Shown here: one piece after another, positions 1-7,533 of the stretch
How positions within the stretch are numbered: the stretch's first letter is position 1
Layout of the letters: the number at the start of each line of letters is the position of its first letter
Assembly (NCBI GenBank): GCA_903891095.1
Contig: CAITDI010000051.1
Span: 1 to 64,000 of the forward strand
DNA length: 64,000 bases
Origin: an uncultured bacterium
GTDB taxonomy: Bacteria; Planctomycetota; Phycisphaerae; Phycisphaerales; SM1A02
Reading direction: 5' to 3'
The notes under the pieces: model-generated
The model's database searches: none
The model's input: only the letters and a program-made list of their open reading frames with translations
Told to the model about the DNA's origin: nothing
Position numbers and translations under genes: made by a program

Positions 1-90
1 CTGTCCGCTCTCGAGGAGTTTCTGCGCGATCCCCTCCGCCATCGGTGAGCGGCAGGTGTTGCCAGTGCAGACGAAGAGGACGGTGCGCAT
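1..90 (-). CDS. Low-molecular-weight protein-tyrosine phosphatase (N-terminal fragment)
   Basis: Only the first 30 residues are inside the window; the gene runs off the left edge. They read MRTVLFVCTGNTCRSPMAEG and continue into a helix. The segment VCTGNTCRS is the CX5R phosphate-binding loop of low-molecular-weight phosphotyrosine phosphatases, with Cys8 the expected nucleophile and Arg14 the phosphate-binding arginine. The family removes phosphate from protein tyrosine or, in some lineages, arginine. The ATG is at 90-88, ten bases after the stop of the DUF2007-like gene, so it is probably the third gene of a leftward operon. The loop is diagnostic; the exact substrate cannot be told. Confidence 0.85.
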   Translation of the reverse strand, partial: MRTVLFVCTGNTCRSPMAEGIAQKLLESGQ

Positions 91-100
91 GCGGGGGATC

Positions 101-385
101 CTACTGGTCGCCGTCTTCGGGGGTGTCTTCACGGGGCATCTGCTCGGCTTCGTCTTCCCAGCCTTCGGGCGGAGCGCGCTCGGCGAGGATCTGCTCGGCG
201 CGCACGAGGTCGCCGCGGCGCACGAGCACCGAGACGAGCCCGGGAGCCTCGACGCGCATCTGCGCGGTCAGGCCGCCGATGGTCATTGCCTTGACGCCTT
301 CGGCCTCGAGATCGGCGACCAGGAGCAGCGCCGAAAGCTCGTCGGGAAACCGCGCGATGACGACTGTTTCGTGCGGATCGCTCAT
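101..385 (-). CDS. DUF2007-like small protein
   Basis: A 94-residue soluble protein starting MSDPHETVVIARFPDELSAL. The pattern (short beta strand, a helix LSALLLVADLEAEGVKA, then a strand and a V-x-V-x-R-R-x-D-L-x-x-A stretch near residues 53-62) is that of the DUF2007 family, annotated as a putative signal-transducing or GlnB-like fold. The last 25 residues are acidic and probably disordered. The start ATG overlaps the last base of the upstream stop codon (TGATG), so it is likely translated together with the two-TM zinc-ribbon gene. Function is unknown; family assignment is from pattern only. Confidence 0.7.
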   Translation of the reverse strand: MSDPHETVVIARFPDELSALLLVADLEAEGVKAMTIGGLTAQMRVEAPGLVSVLVRRGDLVRAEQILAERAPPEGWEDEAEQMPREDTPEDGDQ

Positions 386-786
386 CAGGCCGTCTCCCCT
401 GCCCGCTCAAAGGTCGCGGGCTTGCCCTCGTCCTCGGGGACTTCCTGCGGCACGTAGAGCTCGCCCGACTCCTGGTAGCCGCGACGGCAGCGCGGGCACT
501 CGAGGACGCGCCGCTCGCCGACGCGGAGCGCGTCGCACTTGGTCGAGCAGGCGGGGCAATTGCCCATGCCCAGCGACTCGCGCGCGAGCATGAGTTCCGC
601 GGCCTTGAGCCCGAGGTAGACCAGCCGCACGAACACCACGAGGAAGATCGACGAGATCATCAGCACGATCGGGACGAGCGGGTAGATGACCGTGAACGCG
701 AGCGCGATGAAGAACAGCGCGATGAACACGAACAGCACCGTGACGCCGTAGATCTCGTTGATGCCGCGCAAAAAGCGATAAACCAT
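385..786 (-). CDS. Two-TM membrane protein with C-terminal zinc ribbon
   Basis: 133 residues. Two hydrophobic segments are visible, about residues 14-34 (VTVLFVFIALFFIALAF) and 36-58 (PLVPIVLMISSIFLVVFV). They are followed by a cytoplasmic-looking tail with CPACSTKC and then CPRC, a likely four-cysteine zinc ribbon around residues 77-101. The tail ends in an acidic stretch. The ATG at 786-784 is chosen because the longer open frame upstream is antisense to dnaN and shows no protein-like pattern. First gene of a leftward operon with a DUF2007-like protein and a phosphatase. I do not recognise a named family; a role as a small membrane adaptor is only a guess. Confidence 0.75.
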   Translation of the reverse strand: MVYRFLRGINEIYGVTVLFVFIALFFIALAFTVIYPLVPIVLMISSIFLVVFVRLVYLGLKAAELMLARESLGMGNCPACSTKCDALRVGERRVLECPRCRRGYQESGELYVPQEVPEDEGKPATFERAGETA

Positions 787-1014
787 GGGTGGAGCGTATT
801 CGCCCGATCCGCAGCTCGGACGCAGGCCGGGCAAGGAACGCGGCAAATCTCGGCATTTGGAAGCGTGCGCCGCGCCGCCCGACCGGCACCATGGGCTGTA
901 CACTGCGCCCTCCTCGGCCCAAGCGGAAGTAGCCGCGAGGCCGGGATCCTGCGGGTACGCCAGTGTTTGGCGTTCCGCGCGGGAGCTCGGAACGGACTGC
1001 CAGAGGGGACCTCC

Positions 1015-2124
1015 ATGAAACTCGTCTGCGACCGCCTTTCGTTGTCCGACGCGCTCACCATGGCGAGCGGCGTCGTCGCCTCGCGCACGCCGACTCCCGT
1101 CCTGCTCTGCCTCAAGCTCGTCGCCAAGGGCGATGTCCTGCAGATCAGCGCGACCGACTCCGAGATCGGCCTGATCGCGACCGTCCCCAACGTCGACATC
1201 AAGGAGCAAGGCGAGGCGCTCATTCCCGCCGACAAGCTCAACCAGATCATCCGCGCCTGCGACGACTCGACGGTCACGATCTCCGTCGAGCGCAACCTCG
1301 CGACGATCTCGACCGAGAGCTCGACCTTCAAGGTCTACGGCTACGAGCCGCGCGAATTCCCCGGCGTCCGCAAGCCCGGCGACCGCTTTGACTTCGAGGT
1401 CGACGCGGGAACGCTGCGGCGCCTGATCCTCCGCACCAGCTTCGCCACCGCGCGCGACGACTCGCGCTACGCGATCAGCGGCGTGCTCGTCGACCGCAAG
1501 AAGACCGTCCTCCGCCTCGTCGCCACCGACGGCCGCCGCCTCGCGGTCGCGCGCGGCGTCTGCAAGGGCTCCGACGGCGACACGACCTTCATCGTGCCGA
1601 CCAAGGCGCTCAGCGCGCTCCTGCGCCTGATGAACGACCCCGAGAGCATGGTGCGCATCGCGCGCGACGGCAACCAGGTCGTGTTCCAGGTCGGCGACGC
1701 GCACGCGGGCGCCACGCTCGTCTCGAGCGTCGATGAGCGTGCGTTCCCGCCCTTCGAGGACGTCATTCCCAAGGAGCACGACCGCAAGGCCACCTGCGAT
1801 GCGGGTGAACTCGGCGGCGCGATCCGTCGCGCGAGCCTGCTCACCAACGAGGAATCCAAGGGCGTGCGCATGTCGTTCGCGGGCAAGCAGCTCACGCTGA
1901 CCAGCCGCGCGCCCGAGATGGGCGAGTCCGAGGTTCGCATCGACGGCATCGCGTATCAGGGCGAGCCGATCGAGATCGCGTTCAACCCGCAGTTCATCGT
2001 CGACGTGCTCAAGGTCATCGACAGCGAGCAGGTCATGATCGAGATGAAGGCCCCCAACAAGCCGGGCGTCATCAAGGTCGGCAACGACTTTACGTATGTG
2101 GTGATGCCGGTCAGCTTGGCGTGA
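1015..2124 (+). CDS. dnaN: DNA polymerase III beta subunit (sliding clamp)
   Basis: 369 residues, the usual clamp length. The protein begins MKLVCDRLSLSDALTMASGV and shows the triple-domain clamp layout with family motifs such as RYAISGVLVD, LVATDGRRLA in the middle domain and FNPQFIVDVLKVID plus the C-terminal VVMPVSLA that lines the clamp-binding groove. The homodimer encircles DNA and tethers the replicative polymerase. The start is the ATG at 1015, with GAGGGGAC at about 1002-1009 as a ribosome site; the open frame upstream to 865 has no clamp similarity. The gene stands alone. No dnaA, recF or gyrB is adjacent and I see no DnaA-box cluster, so the replication origin is not indicated here. 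Confidence 0.95.
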   Translation: MKLVCDRLSLSDALTMASGVVASRTPTPVLLCLKLVAKGDVLQISATDSEIGLIATVPNVDIKEQGEALIPADKLNQIIRACDDSTVTISVERNLATISTESSTFKVYGYEPREFPGVRKPGDRFDFEVDAGTLRRLILRTSFATARDDSRYAISGVLVDRKKTVLRLVATDGRRLAVARGVCKGSDGDTTFIVPTKALSALLRLMNDPESMVRIARDGNQVVFQVGDAHAGATLVSSVDERAFPPFEDVIPKEHDRKATCDAGELGGAIRRASLLTNEESKGVRMSFAGKQLTLTSRAPEMGESEVRIDGIAYQGEPIEIAFNPQFIVDVLKVIDSEQVMIEMKAPNKPGVIKVGNDFTYVVMPVSLA

Positions 2125-2185
2125 GTGGGTCCTGAAGGCCGAGTCGACTCGGCTTTGGAGTCCGCGTACGCCCACCCTCGATACG
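2125..2185. repeat. GTCGAC-centred palindromic intergenic repeat, copy A
   Basis: Begins at the dnaN stop. The core at 2138-2153 is the perfect 16-base palindrome GCCGAGTCGACTCGGC. It is flanked by GTGGGTCCTGAAG on the left and TGGAGTCCGCGTACGCCCACC on the right as imperfect outer arms. Related copies occur near 8371, 8529, 16290, 56912 and 57041. Confidence 0.75.
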
Positions 2186-2210
2186 GCGACGGCCAAAACG
2201 ACAAAAGCGA

Positions 2211-2239
2211 CAACCGCCCGCGCATCGCGCGGGCGGTTG
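2211..2239. terminator. Bidirectional hairpin terminator between dnaN and the redoxin gene
   Basis: Perfect 13-bp stem, CAACCGCCCGCGC at 2211-2223 and its complement at 2227-2239, with a 3-base loop. It lies between two convergent genes. The T-rich run (TCGCTTTTGTCGTTTT) follows on the minus strand, so it is strongest for the redoxin gene. Confidence 0.8.
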
Positions 2240-2274
2240 TGTTGCACGCTGGTTGTTGGCGCAGGATCAGCAGC

Positions 2275-2925
2275 TCAGTACTTGACGCCGCAGCCGAACG
2301 GCTTGGTGTCGCTCGGCGAGACGGCCTCGCCCTTCTTGAGCTGGGTCACGGCCTGCACGACGTAGTTCGTCTTGCCGTCGCCGGACTGGCTGTTGTTGAT
2401 CGCGCCGCGGTAGACGAGCACGCCCTTCGCGTCGATCACGAAGCAGTGCGGCGTCGTGCGCGCGCCGAACATCTTGCCGACCTTGCCGTCGCTGTCGATC
2501 AGGCCGGGGATGTCGATGCCGTTCTCCTTGAGGTAGCTGCCGGTCGCATCGAGGCTCGACTTCTTCGACGCGCTCGAGTTGATCGCGACATACACCACGT
2601 CGGCGAACTGCTCCTTGCAGCCCTTGATCGAAGCGGCGACGGTGCCGTCCTTCATCACGCCGTGGCACACGGGGCACTCGGGGTTGACCCACTCCAGCAC
2701 GACGACCTTGCCCTTCGCGTCGGCCAGGCTCCAGTCCTTGCCGTCGGTGGTCTTGAGCGTGAAGGCCGGCGCGGCTGCGCCGATCTTGGCACCCTCGGTC
2801 GCCGAAGCTTCGGCGCCGCGTGCGCGACGGCCAGCCGGCTTGCCGGCGCCGTCCTGTGCGAGAGTCATCGTCGAGAGGCCGGCTGCGAGGGAGGCTGCGA
2901 GAACGATGCTGAGAATGGTCTTCAT
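2275..2925 (-). CDS. Secreted thioredoxin-fold redoxin (AhpC/TSA family)
   Basis: 216 residues. A signal peptide is clear (MKTILSIVLAASLAAGLSTM, cleavage near TLAQ). The redoxin domain covers about residues 48-200, with GAAAPAFTLKTTDGKDWSL at its start, the motif NPECPVCHG carrying a CxxC pair and TTPHCFVIDAKG with the expected cis-proline region. The tail ends KPFGCGVKY, seen in related secreted thiol proteins. Likely a periplasmic thiol-disulfide or peroxide-handling protein. The ATG has AGGAG at good distance (around 2934). Its neighbour at 3011-3892 is a DsbD alpha domain, so the pair may exchange electrons in the periplasm. A peroxidase role is not proven. Confidence 0.88.
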   Translation of the reverse strand: MKTILSIVLAASLAAGLSTMTLAQDGAGKPAGRRARGAEASATEGAKIGAAAPAFTLKTTDGKDWSLADAKGKVVVLEWVNPECPVCHGVMKDGTVAASIKGCKEQFADVVYVAINSSASKKSSLDATGSYLKENGIDIPGLIDSDGKVGKMFGARTTPHCFVIDAKGVLVYRGAINNSQSGDGKTNYVVQAVTQLKKGEAVSPSDTKPFGCGVKY

Positions 2926-3010
2926 GTGGGATCTCCTGTTGAAAGCTTGTTTCGACCGTCACGCCATCGGGCAAAGCCCGCGGAAAACTTGAGGTTCGCT
3001 GCCCACCCGG

Positions 3011-3892
3011 TCACGGGGCCGGCACAGCGACACGGAACGAATACGCGGGCCCGTTCTTGCCGACAACGAGCAAACCTGCGGCTTCCAGCGGCTTGCCGAG
3101 CGCGCTCTCACGCGAGAGCGCCAGCGGAACGCTGATGACGCGCCCCTTCGCATCGGCGAGGTAGCCAGATGCAAGCAGCACGCCAGGCGTGTCGTTCGGG
3201 ATGAAACGCAGCTCGCCATCGGCGGCGGCCGACGCGGGTCCAGCGATCTCGAGCACGGCCTTGTCGGCCTCGACGCCCTTGATCGCGACCTTCCACTCGG
3301 CGGGCAACGGCTTGGGCAGTCGCGCAAGACTGTCGGCGAGCGCCTTCGCGGCCTTCGAGTCGGCTGCGACGGGCTTGGCAAGATCGACCGTGGCCTCGCT
3401 CCTGCCCTGGAGACAACTCTGCTTGCACACCAGCCACGAGGTGCGCACCTTCACGGGCAGACCTCCTGCTGGCAGGGACTCGGGCAGCTTGACCGCGACC
3501 GACAGCGTGACCGTCTTCTCGTAGCCAAACACCGTCTCGCCGTGGGTGAACACCGTCGGCACGGGGAACGCGATCGCAGGCTTGCCATCGGCGCGCTGGA
3601 CCGCGGTGCAACCCGCGGGCAGCTCGAGCGCGATCTCGGTCGGCGCGCCGGATTCGCCGGGGTTCTCCCAGTAGACGTGCCAGCCAGGAACGATGTCGAG
3701 CGTGACTGCGATGCGCACGGTTGCGCCGCCCTTCGCGTCGCCAACGACCGCGACGGTCGCGGCGACGGCCTCGTCGCCCGTCTGCGGCTCGCGCTGTGCG
3801 GCTCGGCCGGGGATGACCTGCGCCATCGCGGGGACAGCTGCAAGGAGCGGGATGCTCGCGACGGCAGCGCGAAGAATGGAACGGTTCAGCAT
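3011..3892 (-). CDS. Stand-alone DsbD N-terminal (alpha) domain protein
   Basis: 293 residues with an N-terminal signal peptide (MLNRSILRAAVASIPLLAA, cleavage near AMAQ). The conserved DsbD-alpha features are WHVYWENPGESGAPTEI near residue 75 and SWLVCKQSCLQG near residue 165, whose two cysteines match the redox pair. In DsbD this immunoglobulin-like domain hands electrons from the membrane domain to periplasmic thiol proteins. Here the membrane and thioredoxin domains are absent, so it must work with a separate partner. The start is the ATG at 3892, since a longer frame runs back to 4090 without a signal peptide. It lies upstream of the redoxin gene on the same strand, 85 bases apart. Confidence 0.85.
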   Translation of the reverse strand: MLNRSILRAAVASIPLLAAVPAMAQVIPGRAAQREPQTGDEAVAATVAVVGDAKGGATVRIAVTLDIVPGWHVYWENPGESGAPTEIALELPAGCTAVQRADGKPAIAFPVPTVFTHGETVFGYEKTVTLSVAVKLPESLPAGGLPVKVRTSWLVCKQSCLQGRSEATVDLAKPVAADSKAAKALADSLARLPKPLPAEWKVAIKGVEADKAVLEIAGPASAAADGELRFIPNDTPGVLLASGYLADAKGRVISVPLALSRESALGKPLEAAGLLVVGKNGPAYSFRVAVPAP

Positions 3893-4050
3893 GCGGTGCA
3901 CTCGGAACGGAACTGGAGAAATCAATCGGACCACGCCCCACGCGCGCCTCGGAATACGCGAAACTCGAAGGCCGCCAATCGCGCGTTTCGTCGTGACGCG
4001 AGAGGGCGCGATGGTATTCCAGACTTCGACACGCGACCATTGACTTTGCC

Positions 4051-4509
4051 ATGAACATCCGCCACGCAACCCGTTTCCTGACGTTCGCACTTCTCGCCGC
4101 GTTCATGCTCGCGCCCGGCCTCGGCTGCCAGATCTCGACGAGCGACCGCGACCTCGTCTACCGCCGGCCTGCGGAGGCCGTGGAGATGGCCAACACTCCC
4201 ACGGGTGCGTTCGGTTCAGGCGGCCTGCCGAAGGTGCTGTGGCTCGACCCGCGCACGACCAAGGAATACGACGCGGGGCACATCTCGCAGGCGATCAGCC
4301 TGCCGTTCCCCGAGATCGAGAAGACGCATGAAGTCACCTGCAAGGGCTACGACATGTTCATCGTGTACGACAACGACTACGACGACGTGATCGGCAAGGC
4401 CGCCGCCAAGCGCCTGCTCGAGCTCGGCTACAAGAACGTCTACAACATCCTCGGCGGACTCAAGGCGTGGAAGGCCGACGGCAACGCGGTGACCGCGCCG
4501 AAGAAGTGA
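4051..4509 (+). CDS. Rhodanese-like domain protein without catalytic cysteine, membrane-targeted
   Basis: 152 residues. The first 26 form a hydrophobic leader ending PGLGCQ, which may be an atypical lipobox at Cys26. A rhodanese domain follows: LWLDPRTTKEYDAGHISQA is the WxDxRxxxEYxxGHI signature, and AAKRLLELGYKNVYNILGG is the C-terminal half. At the place where active rhodaneses have the catalytic Cys (normally YCxxGxRA) the protein reads FIVYDNDYDD, so sulfur transfer is unlikely. A binding or structural role is more probable. It is divergent from the DsbD alpha gene and closed by a strong terminator. Confidence 0.85.
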   Translation: MNIRHATRFLTFALLAAFMLAPGLGCQISTSDRDLVYRRPAEAVEMANTPTGAFGSGGLPKVLWLDPRTTKEYDAGHISQAISLPFPEIEKTHEVTCKGYDMFIVYDNDYDDVIGKAAAKRLLELGYKNVYNILGGLKAWKADGNAVTAPKK

Positions 4510-4557
4510 GTCGAGCGGCGCCGTCGCGCAAAGCCGTCGAGCAGCGAATCGGAAACA

Positions 4558-4595
4558 ACAACCGCCCGCGCATTGCGCGGGCGGCTGTGTTTTTC
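4558..4595 (+). terminator. Rho-independent terminator after the rhodanese-like gene
   Basis: Stem CCGCCCGCGC at 4562-4571 with its complement at 4575-4584, extended by further pairs with one mismatch to 4558/4588, 3-base loop, then GTTTTTC. It also lies downstream of the converging atpG. Confidence 0.85.
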
Positions 4596-4621
4596 AGGAT
4601 GTTCACCAACCGTGACCGCGG

Positions 4622-5494
4622 TCACTCCAGCGCAGCGGCGCCGGCCACGATTTCCGTGAGTTCGGTGGTGATGCGCGCCTGACGGGCGCGGTTGTAGTTG
4701 CGGCGGATCGTGCGGACGAGGCCGGCGGCGTTGTCGGTCGCGGCCTTCATCGACACCATGCGCATGACGTGCTCGCTGACCGCGGCGTCGTTGAACGCCT
4801 GGAAGAGCGACACGACGACCGACTTGGGGAGGAGATCCGACAGGATCGCCGCGCCCGACGGGCTGAACTCGTAGTTGGAGCTGGCGCCAGCGCCGCCCGA
4901 CGCAGCCGGAGCCGCGAGCGGAAGGAGCTGCATCGCCTCAGGCACCTGGCGCGCGTTGGACACGAAGCGCATGTACACGATGTGCACCGCGTCGAACTTG
5001 CCAGCGCTGAAGTCGGCCATGAGGCGCTTCGCGAGCGCCTCGACCTGCGCGAACTGCGGCTTGTCGCCGAAGGTGTGGCGCTCGGCGATGTCGACCTTCG
5101 CGAAGCGGAAGAAGGCGACGGCCTTCTTGCCTGCGGTCTCGAGGTGGACTTCCTTGCCGGCAGCCTTGAGCGCCTTGACGACCTGGTTGCCCTTGCGGAG
5201 CACGTTGCCGTTGTACGCGCCGCACAGACCGCGGTCGGAGGTGATCACGAGGACGAGCTCGCGCTTGGCCGGGATGACCGGCGCGCTCATCAGCGGATGC
5301 GAGAAATCGTCGCCGGCCGCTGTCGCGACCTCACCCACCAGGCCGCGAATGCGGTCGGTGTACGGGCGAGTCGCCTTGGCGCGCGAAAGCGCCGCGGTGA
5401 ACTTCGCGGTGGCGATCATCTGCATGGTCTTGGTGATGCGCTGGATGGTGCGCACCGCCACCATGCGCTTCTTGAGCTCACGGATCTGGGCCAT
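4622..5494 (-). CDS. atpG: ATP synthase F1 gamma subunit
   Basis: 290 residues, the usual length. The N-terminal helix MAQIRELKKRMVAVRTIQRITKTMQMIATAK and the C-terminal helix ending ARQARITTELTEIVAGAAAL are the two strands of the gamma coiled-coil that turns inside the alpha3beta3 ring; LVITSDRGLCGAYNGN is the family signature. Unusually, no other ATP synthase gene is next to it; the flanking genes are a rhodanese-like protein and a PhnP-like hydrolase. It has no visible Shine-Dalgarno site, but an extended -10 element lies just upstream (see 5505-5513), so it may be leaderless. Confidence 0.96.
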   Translation of the reverse strand: MAQIRELKKRMVAVRTIQRITKTMQMIATAKFTAALSRAKATRPYTDRIRGLVGEVATAAGDDFSHPLMSAPVIPAKRELVLVITSDRGLCGAYNGNVLRKGNQVVKALKAAGKEVHLETAGKKAVAFFRFAKVDIAERHTFGDKPQFAQVEALAKRLMADFSAGKFDAVHIVYMRFVSNARQVPEAMQLLPLAAPAASGGAGASSNYEFSPSGAAILSDLLPKSVVVSLFQAFNDAAVSEHVMRMVSMKAATDNAAGLVRTIRRNYNRARQARITTELTEIVAGAAALE

Positions 5495-5504
5495 AGGGGC
5501 GGCA

Positions 5505-5513
5505 ACTATAGCA
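5505..5513 (-). promoter_or_regulatory. Extended -10 promoter element of atpG, near-leaderless
   Basis: Read on the minus strand: TGCTATAGT, an extended -10 (TGnTATAAT type). It ends 10 bases before the atpG ATG, and no ribosome-binding site lies between. Transcription would start within a few bases of the ATG. Confidence 0.5.
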
Positions 5514-5551
5514 GAGCCGCCCGTGCCGCGAAACCACTTGGGCGACCGCGT

Positions 5552-6424
5552 TCAGGCGCCGTCGACGACCAGGCCGTCGTAGCCAAGTTCGCAGCCGGGC
5601 GGGAGTTCGGCGGCGAGCGTCGCGTGGCGGATGTCGTGGGTCATGTGCACGAAGACCGTGCGCCCCGCGCCGACCTCGGCGGCGATGCCGAGCGCCTCCG
5701 ACACGGTCAGGTGCGTCGGGTGCGCCCGATAGCGGAGCATGTCGAGGACGAGCGTCTTGAGTCCGCGCAGCCGTGGCCAGGCAGCGGGCGGCATCGCGGA
5801 GAGGTCGGTGCAGTACGCGAGCGGCAACGCGGCTGGCTGGTCGCCCGCCACGCGGCCGTTGCCGTCGAGCGCCTCGATGCGAAACGCGAGGACAGGCAGC
5901 CGCCCATGCAGCACCTCGAACGGCGTGATGCGCAGGCCGCGGAAATCAACGGGCTCCCCCGCTGCGATCGTCCGCATGATCAGGTCTGCGACGAAGGAAT
6001 CGTTCACGTTCTCATGGCGGCGGAAGATGTGCCGGTACACGCGCTCGAGGAAATCGCGCGTGCGGAAGTCGGCGAAGACCTCGATCGGCGACTTCATGAG
6101 CGCGTTGTAGCGGCGCACGTCGTCGAGGCCGAACGTGTGGTCGACGTGGTCGTGCGTGAAGAAGATCGCATCGACGCGCTTGAGCCCGAGCCGCAGGCTG
6201 TGCTCGCGGTGGTCGGGCCCGCAATCGATGAGAATCACGCGCTCGACGCCGTCGGGATCGGTGAAGAACAGCGCCGCGCCCGAGCGCGTGCGGCGATCGC
6301 GCGGATCGTCGGACTTGCACACATCGCAGTCGCAGCCGATCACGGGAACGCCTGCGGAAGTGCCCGTTCCGAGCAGCACGAGGCGCACGCTGGAAACACG
6401 CTTCGACGGATGCGCGTCGCTCAT
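5552..6424 (-). CDS. MBL-fold hydrolase, PhnP-like phosphodiesterase family
   Basis: 290 residues. The N-terminus [21 protein letters not shown] and the following [10 protein letters not shown] are typical of the PhnP group of metallo-beta-lactamase-fold phosphodiesterases. The metal-binding motif [13 protein letters not shown] (HxHxDH) lies near residue 115, and [13 protein letters not shown] near the C-terminus supplies further metal ligands. The early Cys cluster (CDCDVC) is the structural zinc site of the group. PhnP opens cyclic ribose phosphates; many relatives have unknown substrates. The ATG overlaps the stop of thiE by four bases (ATGA), so the two are translationally coupled. There is no phn cluster nearby, so the substrate is open. 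Confidence 0.88.
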   Translation of the reverse strand: MSDAHPSKRVSSVRLVLLGTGTSAGVPVIGCDCDVCKSDDPRDRRTRSGAALFFTDPDGVERVILIDCGPDHREHSLRLGLKRVDAIFFTHDHVDHTFGLDDVRRYNALMKSPIEVFADFRTRDFLERVYRHIFRRHENVNDSFVADLIMRTIAAGEPVDFRGLRITPFEVLHGRLPVLAFRIEALDGNGRVAGDQPAALPLAYCTDLSAMPPAAWPRLRGLKTLVLDMLRYRAHPTHLTVSEALGIAAEVGAGRTVFVHMTHDIRHATLAAELPPGCELGYDGLVVDGA

Positions 6425-7482
6425 GTCGCGAGCTCCGCGATGATCGCGCGCGCCACCGCCGCGGGATCGTCGGCCGAGCAGATCGCGCTCGAGACCGCCA
6501 CGCCGCGGCAGCCCGCGCGCGCGAGCGCGGCGACGCGACCTGGCGCGATGCCGCCGATCGCGAGATGCGGAACCTGCGGAAACTCCGCGACAAACGCGCG
6601 CAGATACGCCTCGCCGCTCGGCGCGAGGCCAGGCTTGAGGCCGCTCGCGTACATCGCGCCCACGCCGCAGTTGTCGGCGCCCGCGTCGATCGCGGCGCGC
6701 GCCTCGTCGAGCGAATGCGTGCTCGCGCCGATCAGGAGCGAAGCACCCGCGATGCGGCGCGCGTCCTTGATGGGCAGATCGCCCGTCCCGAGATGCACGC
6801 CTTCGGCCTCGGCCGCGAGCGCGATGTCGAGGCGGTCGTTCACGATCGTCGCCACGCCGCGCGGCGCGCAGATCGCGCGGACTTCACGCACGTGTGCGAG
6901 GAGCGCGGCGGATTCGCCCGCGGAATCAACGCCTTTCTCGCGCACCTGGATCGCATCGGCGCCGCCGTCGATCGCGCGCGCGACGACTTCGTGCCACGGC
7001 AGCCTGGTGCAGAGCGCGCGCGTGACGAGCACGCACAACTTCCACTGCCGCGGCACGCCGAGCGACGCGCGCAGCGTGACGCGCGCGTCCAGTGCGTACG
7101 CGCGGTAGCGCACGGCCTCGACGGCCCGCGCGACTGCTGGACCAACAGCGGGATCGAGCGCCTTCGCGGCCTCCTCGACCACGCGCAGCGCCTCCGTCAG
7201 CCGCTTGCCCGCGGCGACCGCGACCGAACCCGCATCGCTCCGCGCGTATTCGTTCGCGCCCGCGATCACGGTCCCGACATCGCCCGCGACATCGCGCGCG
7301 GCGGCGAGCTTGTCGGCAGGAATCGCCGCGATCGCCGTCTGCAGCGCGTGGCGCAGCGACTTCGCGTCCTCGGCGATGCGCGCGTCGTTCCACGCAAAGC
7401 GCGCGACATCCTCGACCGTGCGAATCGCCTCGCGCGCTCGGTTCAGGTTGGCGTCGATCATGCGGAATGCCGCTGCGTGCAC
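6421..7482 (-). CDS. thiE: Thiamine-phosphate synthase with N-terminal ThiD2 domain
   Basis: 353 residues. Residues 1-130 ([22 protein letters not shown] and after) match the ThiD2-type domain found fused to ThiE in planctomycetes. Residues 145-353 form the ThiE TIM barrel: [28 protein letters not shown] and AIGGI are its substrate and pyrophosphate-binding segments. It joins the thiazole and pyrimidine parts of thiamine. I chose the GTG at 7482, because [10 protein letters not shown] aligns better with relatives than the internal ATG at 7461, and because a -10 element ends 7 bases before the GTG. Coupled by ATGA to the MBL hydrolase. No other thi gene is in view. Confidence 0.9.
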   Translation of the reverse strand: MHAAAFRMIDANLNRAREAIRTVEDVARFAWNDARIAEDAKSLRHALQTAIAAIPADKLAAARDVAGDVGTVIAGANEYARSDAGSVAVAAGKRLTEALRVVEEAAKALDPAVGPAVARAVEAVRYRAYALDARVTLRASLGVPRQWKLCVLVTRALCTRLPWHEVVARAIDGGADAIQVREKGVDSAGESAALLAHVREVRAICAPRGVATIVNDRLDIALAAEAEGVHLGTGDLPIKDARRIAGASLLIGASTHSLDEARAAIDAGADNCGVGAMYASGLKPGLAPSGEAYLRAFVAEFPQVPHLAIGGIAPGRVAALARAGCRGVAVSSAICSADDPAAVARAIIAELAT

Positions 7483-7489
7483 GCCTCAC

Positions 7490-7495
7490 AGAGTA
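7490..7495 (-). promoter_or_regulatory. -10-like element of thiE (near-leaderless)
   Basis: Minus strand TACTCT ends 7 bases before the GTG at 7482. No Shine-Dalgarno site lies between. It sits only 12 bases from the rightward -10 of the superoxide dismutase gene. Confidence 0.35.
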
Positions 7496-7507
7496 GCGTG
7501 GGACGGC

Positions 7508-7513
7508 TATCCT
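7508..7513 (+). promoter_or_regulatory. -10 element of the superoxide dismutase gene
   Basis: TATCCT, the same hexamer as in the rplM and rpsR promoters. A short leader follows, with GGAGA at 7524-7528 as ribosome site before the ATG at 7534. Confidence 0.4.
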
Positions 7514-7533
7514 CCCCGCCCACGGAGAAACGC

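Noticed and set aside
785-1014. Replication origin next to dnaN
   Set aside because: No DnaA boxes, AT-rich stretch, or dnaA gene can be seen.
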